Assembly (NCBI RefSeq): GCF_028401415.2
Contig: NZ_CP171821.2
Coordinates: forward strand, 1,240,001-1,304,000
Length of the DNA: 64,000 nucleotides
Reading direction: 5' to 3'
Source of the DNA: Glaciecola sp028401415
GTDB lineage: Bacteria > Pseudomonadota > Gammaproteobacteria > Enterobacterales > Alteromonadaceae
Shown here: positions 8,253-17,007 of the stretch, piece after piece
Layout: the number at the start of each line of letters is the position of its first letter
How positions within the stretch are numbered: the first letter of the stretch is position 1
Translations under genes and position numbers: made by a program
The notes under the pieces: model-generated
The model's database searches: none
What the model was told of the DNA's origin: nothing
Seen by the model: only the letters and a program-made list of their open reading frames with translations

Positions 8253-8975
8253 TTACAGTGAGCACATTCCGCGGCTACATACAAAACTACTATCCGGCCA
8301 TGCAGCGAAATTGCTTACTCTCCACGATTGATAGCCAAAATCATCTCCGCCTCTATTTTGAAACCTTACATTAACTTTGGCATTCCACGAATTGCCGATT
8401 AGACGACTTGCCTGAGCATATACCTTAGTCATCGTATTACCGCTACGACCGCCACTTCTAGCTTCTTCCAAACTCGCGACAACTACAATTACCTCAGGTG
8501 GATCATCGCCTTCGATGGCGAGCGCCCGCCTGTCAATATCGTAAATTCGTAAAATCGATGCTTCAAGGATAGCCATCTTTTTCATAGCATTCGTATATTC
8601 GATAACCGACACGCCCACATAGTCAGCAAGTCCTTTTTTATACGCTTCCATTAAAAAAGCAACCTCGTCCTCCAGCGTTAGTGAGGGAATTCCGCCTCGC
8701 TCAACTAAACTAATATACTGTAATAAGGCAGGATGTGATTCCAACGAAAATCCAGGCACTTTATCTTCATCTAAAACATCTCGAAGCGTGTGCTGTAGCC
8801 TCGCATATTCGTCGACACTAAGGCCCACCAACTCTGCATAATGATACAGCGGAGACTCTTTTATGGAGGGTGACTGATTATCTTTCGATACTACTAAATC
8901 TGCCTTAGCGCCACTTACAGCTTGGACCGAAGTCACAAAACACAACAGAATTACCAACCTACTCAACTTGTTCAT
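8253..8975 (-). CDS. Secreted hypothetical protein
   Basis: This is a 240-residue protein with a signal peptide (MNKLSRLVILLCFVTSVQA, cleavage around residues 19-23). The mature part starts with a helix-rich acidic region and ends with an asparagine/arginine-rich region (residues 185-240) containing two cysteines near the C-terminus (FVCSRGMCSL), which could form a disulfide. No known family is recognised. It stands alone, with about 395 bp of non-coding DNA upstream. Confidence 0.6.
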   Translation of the reverse strand: MNKLSRLVILLCFVTSVQAVSGAKADLVVSKDNQSPSIKESPLYHYAELVGLSVDEYARLQHTLRDVLDEDKVPGFSLESHPALLQYISLVERGGIPSLTLEDEVAFLMEAYKKGLADYVGVSVIEYTNAMKKMAILEASILRIYDIDRRALAIEGDDPPEVIVVVASLEEARSGGRSGNTMTKVYAQASRLIGNSWNAKVNVRFQNRGGDDFGYQSWRVSNFAAWPDSSFVCSRGMCSL

Positions 8976-9370
8976 TTATGCCTCTCGATTAAGCTCATAT
9001 TGTAATCGTTAACTCTAGGCTAAATACAATCTAAGAATTGTCAATTGTTTATGAAATGTATCGCGGTTCTTTTTATGACTGCTTCCAAGAAATTAGAGAC
9101 TGTTAAAACTAAAGTTAAAAGCGCCGCAGCGCAGGAATTCATGGCCGTGGAATAGCAATATGTAAGGTCCTTATCATATGCCAGGCAATAAATGATAGAG
9201 TCGTTGTAGTAATCCACTGTTTTTGATTTCAATTTTGTATGCAAAGAAGGTAAGGAAGCGAGTGCGAATTATGACTAAACGAATTTCGCAGCATTGTCAT
9301 TTTTCGTTTCAGAATTACCAAGCGCACCGCTTATTAAGATTTCCCTATCCGCCTCATAAACCCGAGTAAA
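8976..9370. other. Gene-poor interval
   Basis: There is no convincing gene in this 395-bp stretch. A 34-residue frame at 9051-9155 on the plus strand (MKCIAVLFMTASKKL start) lacks a ribosome binding site, and a 67-residue minus-strand frame over the same bases has no domain. The left end must hold the promoter of the secreted-protein gene at 8253-8975. I could not assign -35/-10 boxes with confidence. Confidence 0.4.
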
Positions 9371-10036
9371 CTAGGCTTTATAACGACGCAATACTAAGGC
9401 TATCGCCCCTAACACTACAATATAAAAACTGGCAGGTGCCGACACCACGGCTGCATTGGCGAACCGTAGATCATCAAGCCCGATGAAATTTGTGTCGCCG
9501 CTGAGCTCTAATCTTTCTATTGCGACTGAGCTAGTGAAACCAAAAAAGCAGTTTGCGGGATTTAAATCGCAAGATAAGGACAAACTTGTTGCCAATCCAT
9601 CAAGATCGAAGATGGTCGCTGTGAGATTCGCTGCAATAGGTGTAAGGTTACTGCCAAACAAAAATCCGCCTAATGCATAAGTAGGAAGTCCACTTATATT
9701 CGAAATCGTAATTGTGTCAACTACAGATTCGTTGCTGATGTACTCTTCTCCGCTTGGCGCTATGCTTTGAGAACCAATAAAAACACCTATGCCATCAATA
9801 TCAACATCGTATGAACCACTATCTATGATGCGAGTGAGAGGCGATGAAAGGGTGTCGCCACCATCCGCAAAAGATATAAGGTCATTGAAAGTATCAAGCA
9901 CTGAATCGCTGGTAGAAAGTGAAAATGATGCTTCGTCAGTAAAGCTGATGACTGCCGCATTTACACTGGAACCGACCGTGGCCAGTGATGCAAAAAATGC
10001 CACCTTTGTAATTAAACTTGTAAATCGTTTTAGCAT
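9371..10036 (-). CDS. PEP-CTERM-like sorted exported protein
   Basis: This is a 221-residue protein with a signal peptide (residues 1-27, ending SSVNA). A beta-rich, low-lysine, Ser/Thr/Gly/Asp-rich body follows. The C-terminus is SAPASFYIVVLGAIALVLRR followed by YKA, so a short Pro-Ala motif, one TM segment and an arginine cluster are present. This is the tripartite layout of exosortase-processed PEP-CTERM proteins, with SAPAS in place of PEPAS. The family is usually anchored or secreted with exopolysaccharide, but no exosortase gene lies in this window. The body has no recognised enzyme motif. Confidence 0.72.
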   Translation of the reverse strand: MLKRFTSLITKVAFFASLATVGSSVNAAVISFTDEASFSLSTSDSVLDTFNDLISFADGGDTLSSPLTRIIDSGSYDVDIDGIGVFIGSQSIAPSGEEYISNESVVDTITISNISGLPTYALGGFLFGSNLTPIAANLTATIFDLDGLATSLSLSCDLNPANCFFGFTSSVAIERLELSGDTNFIGLDDLRFANAAVVSAPASFYIVVLGAIALVLRRYKA

Positions 10037-10340
10037 GACTACTCCTTCATATTATTATTTATCACACGTTTACCAACCGTGCCTTGCGCTAAATGAATTG
10101 TAGTAACACATTGCTTTACGTTTCATCGCAGGTAAAGAGGTTCTCGTCATTAGCTCTGGTAACTACATAAACTAGGCATTCCAAACTACTTTACGATGAT
10201 GATTTCAAAAAGTTGCGGTATATACGAATTATCTCGGTTTGCGCTAAATGAAAAAGTCGTCTCCAAGTGTTATGGTTTCAAAACTGCATCAAAATATGAG
10301 TTGAAGGAACTTCAATTCTTCTCAACAAGACTAGGGATTT
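10037..10340. other. Divergent intergenic region
   Basis: This 304-bp spacer separates the divergently transcribed PEP-CTERM-like gene and the BNR-4 lipoprotein gene. It must contain both promoters. A plus-strand frame from 10196 overlaps the next gene's start and is not supported. No clear operator palindrome was seen. Confidence 0.4.
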
Positions 10341-11782
10341 ATGATGAGTTACAAACACTTAGTAGTTTGGGTTTGCGCAATGAGTTTCACAATCGCATGT
10401 ACTGTTGTAAAACCATCAAGTCAAAAAGAGCAATTGTTCTTTGCCGAGAACGGGTTTGGTGAAGGAGTTGCCATTGTTCAACACCCAGCAGGTGAGCACA
10501 TTAATGGAGTCACCTATATTTCTTATCAAGGGCCTCTAGAAGACCCATATGTGGCCTCATATAATCATAAAACTGGTGAATGGTCAGGACCATACAAAGC
10601 AGGCACAAGTATACTAGGCAAAGATCCCACAGGGAAAATAGACAGTCACGGTAAGCCAACCATGATCATTGATAATGAAGGTTACATCCACATTTTTTAT
10701 GGTAGTCATGGCGGTGTGAAAGCCTTACATGGTGTTAACCCTTTTGGTGGCTATCACTCAGGCGAGAATAGACATGCGGTTTCCACTAAACCCTACGACA
10801 TTAGCAGCTGGGAAGATTTAAATAACCTCAAGCCTTTTGGTACTTACAATCAAGCGGTCAAAATGGATAACGGTGATATTTATGTCTTCTCTCGCCAAGG
10901 CGCGCATCGCAGCGACTGGGTGTATGAAAAGTCAACCGACAATGGGCGCACATTCGAAGAGCCGGTTTCTTTTCTAAAACATAAACGAAGAGACGATGGT
11001 ATTGGTAGCGATAGTTGGTATCCGTATGTTTCGAAAGGCTTAAATAATGAAATAGTGGTTGGCTTCGACTACCACTACTGTTGGGATAGAGATGCTCCCC
11101 GCAATAATCGTGGGGGTCATTCAACAGAGCGCAAAAACTTATACTTTGTAAAGTTTGATACTTTAAGCAATACATGGTCTAACGTTGATGGAGACGCGCT
11201 TGAAATACCTATTACTAAAAAGCTTGCCGATGAAAAAGCCTTGGCAGTTAATACCGGCGACTTATGGACATTTAACGGTTCAACCAAAGTAGATGCTAAT
11301 GGTAATCCTTCAATAGCAGCGTATATTGGTGAAGATATTGGCAAATTGGTGGTCCCAAACGCGCTGCCTTTTTCACATACAATGGCCAAGAATGGGTTGG
11401 CAACGTAAATAGTGGCCTTCCAATTGGACGTGGTGACTTTCTGGTTGATGGTGAAAATGTAACGTTTTTGATTAGCGGAATTAACCCTGAAACAGGGTTA
11501 ACCAGTGTAGCTTGGTGGGAAAGTAATGATTCAGGATTAAGCTTTCAAGCGGGTGACGAGTTGCTCCAATTTGGTGAGTATAAAGTTGAGCCAAGTGAAA
11601 GGTCCGATAAGCGTCCTAAGTCCTTAAGCAATCTTGATAGTCCTGGGTCGGCGGCCAGCTCTTTTATTCGTAACGCCCATCCAGATGCGCGAATAATTAT
11701 TGCTGAAAAGCCCGAGGGAACTGATTATCGTCGAATGTACTTAGTCGGTGATAATGGCGCTATTGCAAGGCGTATTGACTAG
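10341..11782 (+). pseudogene. BNR-4 repeat lipoprotein (polysaccharide-lyase-like), single-base frameshift
   Basis: The start ATG follows an AGGG binding site. The N-terminus is a lipoprotein signal with FTIAC as lipobox (cysteine at about residue 20). The body has the beta-propeller pattern of BNR-4 proteins, a family that includes ulvan lyases: GVTYISYQGPLEDPYVASY, KPTMIIDNEGYIHIFYGSHG and NGDIYVFSRQG. The first frame ends at 11408. Homology to the expected protein instead continues in another frame from about 11346 (GPKRAAFFTYNGQEWVGNV) to the stop at 11782. Loss of one G in the TTGGTGG run near 11346-11352 explains this. With it repaired the protein would be about 480 residues. It is a broken gene or a sequencing error; lyase activity is inferred from fold only. 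Confidence 0.8.
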
Positions 11783-11794
11783 GGTTTAGTCACC

Positions 11795-11824
11795 ATGCAG
11801 CCACTGAAAGTGGTTGCATTTTGC
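11795..11824 (+). terminator. Rho-independent terminator after BNR-4 gene
   Basis: ATGCAGCCAC pairs with GTGGTTGCAT (10 bp including one G-T pair) across a short TGAAA loop, followed by TTTTG. It lies 13 bp after the stop at 11782. Confidence 0.65.
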
Positions 11825-11843
11825 GTCATGAGTTTAGCTGGAT

Positions 11844-11889
11844 TAGCTAAACTGTAGTGTAGCTAAACTGTAGTGGCTAAACTGTAGTG
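11844..11889. repeat. Short direct tandem repeat (about 2.9 x 16 bp)
   Basis: The unit TAGCTAAACTGTAGTG occurs at 11844-11859 and 11860-11875, with a 14-base third copy at 11876-11889. It lies between the BNR-4 terminator and the end of the Fic gene. No coding role is visible. Confidence 0.85.
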
Positions 11890-11999
11890 GCTCATATTTA
11901 ATCTGACACTTTTGGTTCGAGGTTTCGACTTGACCTGACAGGCAGAATTAGACAAAGAGCGGTCGGTCAGGTTTTTAAATCTAGTCTTGTGTTGGTGTT

Positions 12000-13130
12000 T
12001 CATAGCTGAATATTTACATGGTAGCGGGTGCTTCGACCTCCCCCATCAAGTTGTATTATACAATTCTTATTTAAAAGATCGGTTAGATCTCTCGTTGCGG
12101 TAGCTTTACTCACTCCAGCTATACCTTTGTATTTTGATGCATTAATACCTTCAATAAACGCATCACCAAAATTATCTAACAAACGATTTAACACTTTAAT
12201 TTGGCGTTCACTAAGAACCGTTTGCGCGTGAGAGTACCAAAATTGCGATTTTGCCAATACTCGTTTAATTCGATATTGTCCCTGCAATAATGCTTGCTTT
12301 AAAACTTCACAGAACCAAATGAGCCAATCGGTAATGTCTAACTGATTTTGCCGTTGCGAAACGGACTTTACATTTTGTGTTGTTTCCAACATATCGTAGT
12401 AACCAACGTTATTCTGTTCAATGGCGGCACTCAATGAATAAAAACGTACTGAGGACTGCTCATCCACAGCAAGCAATCTGTCAGTGAGCGCTCTGGCTAT
12501 CCGTCCGTTACCGTCGTCAAAAGGGTGAAGCGTTAAAAACCATAAGTGTGATATTGCCGCTTTAACAACAAAATGCTCTTGGTTTTTTTCATTAAACCAA
12601 GATAAAAACTCGTTCATTTCATCTGCTAGTATTTGCTTGGGAGGCGCTTCAAAATGCACTTTAGTAAATCGGCCTCGCTGAGAAACGACCTGCATTGTTG
12701 GTTCACCTCTCAACTTACCTGTAATTACTGGTTTTAATGCGTCTTCATCAGTAAACAACATGGATTGCCACTTAAATAGTGTATCTAGAGAAAGTGGTTC
12801 CGATAAATTCGAGGTCGCTTGCAATATCATATCAACTAAGTTGTCGGTTTGTTTAGTGCCCGAAATCAATCCTGCTTGGTTTAGTCCTAAATGTTTGGCT
12901 ACCGATGAGCGTACAGAGCCTACATCAAGTTGTTCGCCTTCTATCTCCGAGGTTTTTATTGCATTTTGAATCAGCGCATTAAGCTGAGCTTCAGAATCTA
13001 GTCCTTCAGGTGTTGATAATATTTGTTCTTTTAACTTTGAATGCAGCAGGTCTAGCTCGTCGAGTAAAGTCACTACTTGATCTTGCTGATAGCAGAAAAA
13101 AGGCCAGTTTTTTAATTCCCAAATATACAC
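12000..13130 (-). CDS. Fic-domain protein (putative AMP transferase), class II
   Basis: The Fic active site HPFDDGNGRIAR is complete (about residues 202-213 from the chosen start). An upstream inhibitory-helix motif TSEIEG matches (S/T)xxxE(G/N), placing it in the class with the inhibitory helix N-terminal to the Fic core. The N-terminal YIWELKNWPFF resembles the DUF4172 leader of such proteins. For that reason I prefer the GTG at 13128-13130 to the GTG three codons earlier. The C-terminus looks like a winged helix (GVSKATATRDLTDLL), so it may bind DNA and autoregulate. Family members transfer AMP to protein Ser/Thr/Tyr. No antitoxin partner is adjacent. Confidence 0.88.
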   Translation of the reverse strand: MYIWELKNWPFFCYQQDQVVTLLDELDLLHSKLKEQILSTPEGLDSEAQLNALIQNAIKTSEIEGEQLDVGSVRSSVAKHLGLNQAGLISGTKQTDNLVDMILQATSNLSEPLSLDTLFKWQSMLFTDEDALKPVITGKLRGEPTMQVVSQRGRFTKVHFEAPPKQILADEMNEFLSWFNEKNQEHFVVKAAISHLWFLTLHPFDDGNGRIARALTDRLLAVDEQSSVRFYSLSAAIEQNNVGYYDMLETTQNVKSVSQRQNQLDITDWLIWFCEVLKQALLQGQYRIKRVLAKSQFWYSHAQTVLSERQIKVLNRLLDNFGDAFIEGINASKYKGIAGVSKATATRDLTDLLNKNCIIQLDGGGRSTRYHVNIQL

Positions 13131-13177
13131 AGTGAACACAAATGAGCCGATTAGAATTAATTAATCAAATCATTTTG

Positions 13178-13207
13178 TGAGCCGAATAACAAGTTTTATT
13201 CGACTCA
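13178..13207 (-). promoter_or_regulatory. Dyad upstream of fic gene, candidate operator
   Basis: TGAGCCGAATAA and TTATTCGACTCA form a 12-bp inverted repeat with one mismatch and a 6-base loop, about 50 bp upstream of the Fic start. It lacks a T-run, so an operator is more likely than a terminator. The protein's own winged helix is a candidate ligand, by inference. Confidence 0.35.
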
Positions 13208-13312
13208 TATTGTGAACTTTAAGAATTCTTTGATTTTTTTCATGTAGATCTCCTGCGTTTAATTTACGAGAAAATTCTACTTTTGAGCGCAATTATTTTT
13301 CGGGAGGATTAC

Positions 13313-13465
13313 ATGACGTTGGAGACTAATCATTTGGTTTTCAATTCTGTCGATACTGCTGATAAGAGTCCATCAATTGACATAAGGCTACTACAAACAT
13401 TTTACTCAAACGCAATACCGTTGAGTTCGCTCACTTTGGCAATGAACCCCCAATTGAATTTCTGA
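13313..13465 (+). CDS. Possible small ORF with strong ribosome binding site
   Basis: ATG at 13313 is preceded by GGGAGG at ideal spacing and opens a 50-residue frame. The last 60-odd bases overlap the 3' end of the convergent gene at 13402-14766. The peptide has no recognised domain. It could be a real small protein, or the surviving 5' end of a lost gene. Confidence 0.28.
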   Translation: MTLETNHLVFNSVDTADKSPSIDIRLLQTFYSNAIPLSSLTLAMNPQLNF

Positions 13466-14766
13466 CGGGAGTCTCCTGTGAGAACGAAGGTCAATCGATT
13501 TCTACCGCTCATCAAATTTAGCGTAATTTCTTCATCTTCGACGAAAACTCTACCTTCGGCGCCTTTGTCAGAAGGTGGTCGAAAATTCATTTCACCTTCA
13601 TACAGAGTTTTAGAATTCAATAAAATGACCAATTGATCAGCAAAGTCGAAATTAAGGACGACCTCCTTCTCTGAGTCTGAAAGCAGCGTAGTGGTAAAAA
13701 TTACTGACTTTTCCATATCCTCGTAAAACCGACTTACATTAATCAGTCCATCCTCATCTGCCGTAATTTTTTTAAATTTATCCTGATGGGTAAGAAATGA
13801 ATTCACTTGCTGCTCATAATTTTCGGAATCTTTTGCAAACGCTTCGGACATTCGCCATTTGGTAATGTAATTTGGCGAAATTTGTCTTTCTTCCTTTTCA
13901 GTGCGGTGAATGTTGGCAGTTTCGATTTCTTGAATTGAAAAATCGCTGAAATAGAGGTCTCCGAAATTGCTAAAGAAACCTATTCCACCGGCTTGGATGT
14001 CCCGCTTTAAATTTTCTACGACGAAAGTAGGTATATCCATATCATGGACGTAAATGGTCATCGTATCTTCTAAAACCTCAATCCTTACACGTACCCACAC
14101 CTTATAATCCAAAAAAACGATACCCTCTTTGTTTATTTCAAATAAAAGTGCTTCATTGCTTACAGGGTCAAAGATATAGGCGGGGCTTCCCTCTGGGATA
14201 TCTATAAAAGACTCTTCTGAAAAAATGACGCCTTTTTCTTTTAGACTATGTAAAAGGCTTTTATCTACCTTACCACTCACCAGTTGATCCTCCAGTGAAA
14301 TGGGTATAGTTGCGACTTCTCTTCTGGGGTACGTGGCGAATCCTTCATATTTGGGATAGTTATATAACTGCCAAGGCAGACTACCATTGTGGATTGGGAC
14401 ATACTGCAGTGCATCCTGTCTTCCACTCATCATCATTCTAAGGTACAAATACTCATAATTGTTTTTATCCTGTTTCCTAAAAACGAATCCTGGGACCTGG
14501 CCGTTACAATAGAAATCCACGACGAAGTTTTTAAACGAAACATCTTTCATAAAAGCTTTTTGACCGTTTTTCACTAACAAGGATTGTCTTCCCTGATGCT
14601 CTAAAATCTCTAAGCTATCGAGCGAACCATCGCTATTCTCAATTTTCCAATACTTATCAGTGAGAGCATAGTTTGTAGAAGAATTCTGCTCTCTACTCTG
14701 CACTTGATAAGATATGAATAACAGACCCACAAATAATATTAGATAACAAAATAGACTGGCTTTCAT
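13402..14766 (-). CDS. Membrane-anchored or secreted LamG/DUF1080-like protein
   Basis: The ATG at 14766 is preferred over the in-frame ATG at 14820 because AAGG precedes it and the product then starts with a signal or anchor (MKASLFCYLILFVGLLFISY). The body, about 454 residues, is beta-rich and has features of concanavalin-like/3-keto-disaccharide-hydrolase-type domains: VDFYCNGQVPGFVFRKQD, VWVRVRIEVLEDTMTIYVHD and GIGFFSNFGDLYFSDFSI. A second beta domain occupies the C-terminal third. Substrate and activity are unknown. It is divergent from the XRE regulator at 14899, with a palindrome between them, so it is likely that regulator's target. Confidence 0.65.
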   Translation of the reverse strand: MKASLFCYLILFVGLLFISYQVQSREQNSSTNYALTDKYWKIENSDGSLDSLEILEHQGRQSLLVKNGQKAFMKDVSFKNFVVDFYCNGQVPGFVFRKQDKNNYEYLYLRMMMSGRQDALQYVPIHNGSLPWQLYNYPKYEGFATYPRREVATIPISLEDQLVSGKVDKSLLHSLKEKGVIFSEESFIDIPEGSPAYIFDPVSNEALLFEINKEGIVFLDYKVWVRVRIEVLEDTMTIYVHDMDIPTFVVENLKRDIQAGGIGFFSNFGDLYFSDFSIQEIETANIHRTEKEERQISPNYITKWRMSEAFAKDSENYEQQVNSFLTHQDKFKKITADEDGLINVSRFYEDMEKSVIFTTTLLSDSEKEVVLNFDFADQLVILLNSKTLYEGEMNFRPPSDKGAEGRVFVEDEEITLNLMSGRNRLTFVLTGDSRQKFNWGFIAKVSELNGIAFE

Positions 14767-14847
14767 TATTTGCCTTTTGAAGAAACCTTTATCAATTTGG
14801 AACAAAGCTATATCAGACATGATTTTGAATAAAGTACTTTCAGCAAG

Positions 14848-14864
14848 GTATCAATATATGATAC
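14848..14864. promoter_or_regulatory. Palindromic operator between divergent genes
   Basis: GTATCA-ATATA-TGATAC is a perfect 6-bp dyad. It sits just upstream of a TATAAT hexamer at 14868-14873 that fits as the -10 box of the XRE gene (start 14899). Its position between the regulator and the divergent membrane-protein gene suggests control of both, including autoregulation. Confidence 0.55.
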
Positions 14865-14898
14865 TTGTATAATTAAATAGGTATGCTAATTTGCTCTT

Positions 14899-15651
14899 AT
14901 GAAATCAACTTTGAAACTGAAAAATTGTCTCGATGAAATAAAAAAGCGTCTGAAAGAAAAGCGTATTACTTATCAGCAAATTGCTGATAACTTGGATGTA
15001 TCGTTGCTTACGATCAAGCGTCAACTAAATGCCGATGACATTGCTTTTGTTAAATTGCTCTCCTTGTGCGATGCAGCAGGTTTATCACTAACAGAAATAC
15101 TGAGTGAGATAGAAGACACAAAAGCTAAGCATACTTCATTCACTGAAGAGCAAGATTTAGCATTCTGTGAAAATGAATGCCTCTTTCATTATTTTGCAGA
15201 ACTATTCTTCAACAAAAAACCACCAAAAAACATACAATCTGAATATCATCTGACGCAAGCATCAACGCATCGATATCTCAGAAAACTGGAAGACATCGGG
15301 CTTATTTCGCTTTCCGCAAAAGGTAATATTTCCTTTCTTGTAGAGGCGCCTATTGGATTCGTTGAGAGCGCTCAGTTTGTATTCAAGGAAATTGAAAACG
15401 CGCTAAAGGTTGTAGCTGGTAGACTGTCAAACGTGTCACAATTTAATGATTTTGTCATTGTAAAGCCGTTGACTTTACCTACTGAAATTCGAGATCAAAT
15501 GTTTAGAGAAATTGCAGATATCGTTTCAAGCTACGCTGAATTATCCGAAAGATTTTATCTGATGTCTGACTGTCCAGTCACCTCATTGGTCGTTTGCGGT
15601 TACAACGATAAAAATGTAAAAAACTCGCCTATGATTGAAAATTTTAATTAA
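14899..15651 (+). CDS. XRE-family transcriptional regulator
   Basis: This is a 250-residue protein whose N-terminal HTH (residues about 9-60) contains ITYQQIADNLDVSLLTIKRQ, the classical Cro/C1-type fold. A second helix-turn-helix-like segment follows at about residues 105-135 (STHRYLRKLEDIGLISLSAKG), resembling an ArsR/MarR winged helix. The C-terminal half is of unknown function. A TATAAT box and a palindrome lie upstream. The final two codons and the stop come from the left arm of a MITE-like repeat (15644-15852), so the C-terminus may have been altered by that insertion. Confidence 0.75.
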   Translation: MKSTLKLKNCLDEIKKRLKEKRITYQQIADNLDVSLLTIKRQLNADDIAFVKLLSLCDAAGLSLTEILSEIEDTKAKHTSFTEEQDLAFCENECLFHYFAELFFNKKPPKNIQSEYHLTQASTHRYLRKLEDIGLISLSAKGNISFLVEAPIGFVESAQFVFKEIENALKVVAGRLSNVSQFNDFVIVKPLTLPTEIRDQMFREIADIVSSYAELSERFYLMSDCPVTSLVVCGYNDKNVKNSPMIENFN

Positions 15652-15852
15652 CCTCAACTCGGGATAAGCGATAGTGCAAATGCTTGTTTTAACTACGTAC
15701 TTATTAAACTAGCACCAAGTAGTGATAAAAACGTGAAGTACAAGGCGCAAAAGTGACGTAATAGTCATTCTATTGCTCGCTTTTGCAACGAAGTAATTCG
15801 CGTTTTTAGCGCTACTTGGCGCTGTCGCTTATCCCGAGTTGAGGTTAATTAA
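15644..15852. repeat. MITE-like imperfect palindrome
   Basis: Exact 28-bp inverted arms lie at 15644-15671 and 15825-15852 (core CCTCAACTCGGGATAAGCGA). Inside them the pairing continues imperfectly: CACCAAGTAGTGATAAAAACG on the left matches the complement of the right side with few differences. The whole 209 bp can therefore fold into one long hairpin. There is no coding capacity. It looks like a non-autonomous miniature element or a large intergenic repeat. Confidence 0.75.
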
Positions 15853-16203
15853 CCCGAGATCGGTTTGAGCCACAATTATCGAATTACGCTCAACGTCACT
15901 GATATTAGGGGGTATTAGAAGAATTAAAGCTATTTACTGCTCTTTGTGACAGTTGCCTTTTTGATTGAATTGATTTGTTTACATGTTGAATTCTTTCATG
16001 ACGTATTGGTCCTCAAGATCATGTGTAGATAGACTATTGGTTTAGGAGTTGGGCAATTGGGATGTCAGTGTTTCCACCATATTGTTGTAAGTCCTGCTGC
16101 CCTTTGCAGTAAAAATACATTGCGTCAAGGTCCGTTCTGCGTATACAGCAGTCAACCAGACTTGATTCCGCTCTGCTATCGAGGTTTCCGGTTCAAGTCG
16201 AGA
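15853..16203. other. Gene-free interval
   Basis: These 351 bp lie between the MITE-like hairpin and the 3' end of the anti-sigma-like gene. Small frames here have no binding sites or domains. No terminator, RNA or repeat could be supported. Confidence 0.4.
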
Positions 16204-17007
16204 TTACTTCACATCAAGCATGCTTCTTTGCTCATCATTCAACACCTTTGCATACTTATCATCCAATACAAAGTCCTCATCTAAGGTTTTGAGTTTTAAG
16301 AGCGTCTCAAATAGTGCCCTAGTGAGCGCATCTTCGGAAGGTGTTGACTTGCTAATGCCATCGCTGCTCTCAGCCGGTTCACTAGGAGGTGGTGTATCGT
16401 TCTCATTTAGCTGAGCCAAACGATTTCTCGAAGTCAGCGCTTGGCTGCCGTTTCGAGATAAAGCTTGGGCATCTAAGACTACTTGCAGTTGGGAGTTAGC
16501 CCGAGCTTTCAATACTTCAATATGCTTCACTAAAGCTAAATCATATTCCTGAGCGTAATTTTGTTCTTGCTCGACTTGTTTGTCGTCCTCAAGCACATCT
16601 TGCTGGCCTAGGTCATATACTTTTTGTCCTGTTACTATGACGTGTTCTAGCTCAGACTCCACTGCATCGACTGAATGCTGTTCAGGAGAAGGTGCCCCTG
16701 GCGCTGTTTGATGCATCTCCAAAGGTACCGCGTTGGCAGGTTCTTGCGATGGTGATGGCGAATAAAGCGGCTCTATTGGCACAAGCAAATATAACACAGA
16801 GACGATGAGCACAGACGCTGCGACCGAACTTAGGCTGAGCCAGTTTAAATAAGTCGGCTTTTTGCTTTTCGCGCGCTTTCGTGCCATTGCTAAAACTGCT
16901 TCATCAAGGCTTTTGCAGGGCATTTTCGATTGTGTAGACTTGTAGATACCGCTCACGAATTGCTCATCGCTGTTGCGGGCGGGGTCGGAATCTGTCCGCT
17001 TAGACAT
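16204..17007 (-). CDS. Putative anti-sigma factor (single TM)
   Basis: The product is 267 residues: a cytoplasmic N-terminal region, one hydrophobic segment at about residues 55-77, then a Ser/Pro/Glu-rich region and a helical C-terminus ending in repeats of KLKTLDEDFVLDDKYAKVL type. It overlaps the 3' end of the ECF sigma gene by 8 bp, which implies coupled synthesis and a sigma-binding role. No zinc HxxxCxxC anti-sigma motif is present. An oddity is LEHVIVTGQKV in the periplasmic part, which resembles the start of mature TonB-dependent receptors. The anti-sigma role is inferred from position and topology. Confidence 0.6.
   Translation of the reverse strand: MSKRTDSDPARNSDEQFVSGIYKSTQSKMPCKSLDEAVLAMARKRAKSKKPTYLNWLSLSSVAASVLIVSVLYLLVPIEPLYSPSPSQEPANAVPLEMHQTAPGAPSPEQHSVDAVESELEHVIVTGQKVYDLGQQDVLEDDKQVEQEQNYAQEYDLALVKHIEVLKARANSQLQVVLDAQALSRNGSQALTSRNRLAQLNENDTPPPSEPAESSDGISKSTPSEDALTRALFETLLKLKTLDEDFVLDDKYAKVLNDEQRSMLDVK

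Noticed and set aside
9041..9244. 67-aa minus frame and 34-aa plus frame in the gap after the secreted protein
   Set aside because: Neither has a ribosome binding site or recognisable content; kept only as a note in the gap entry.
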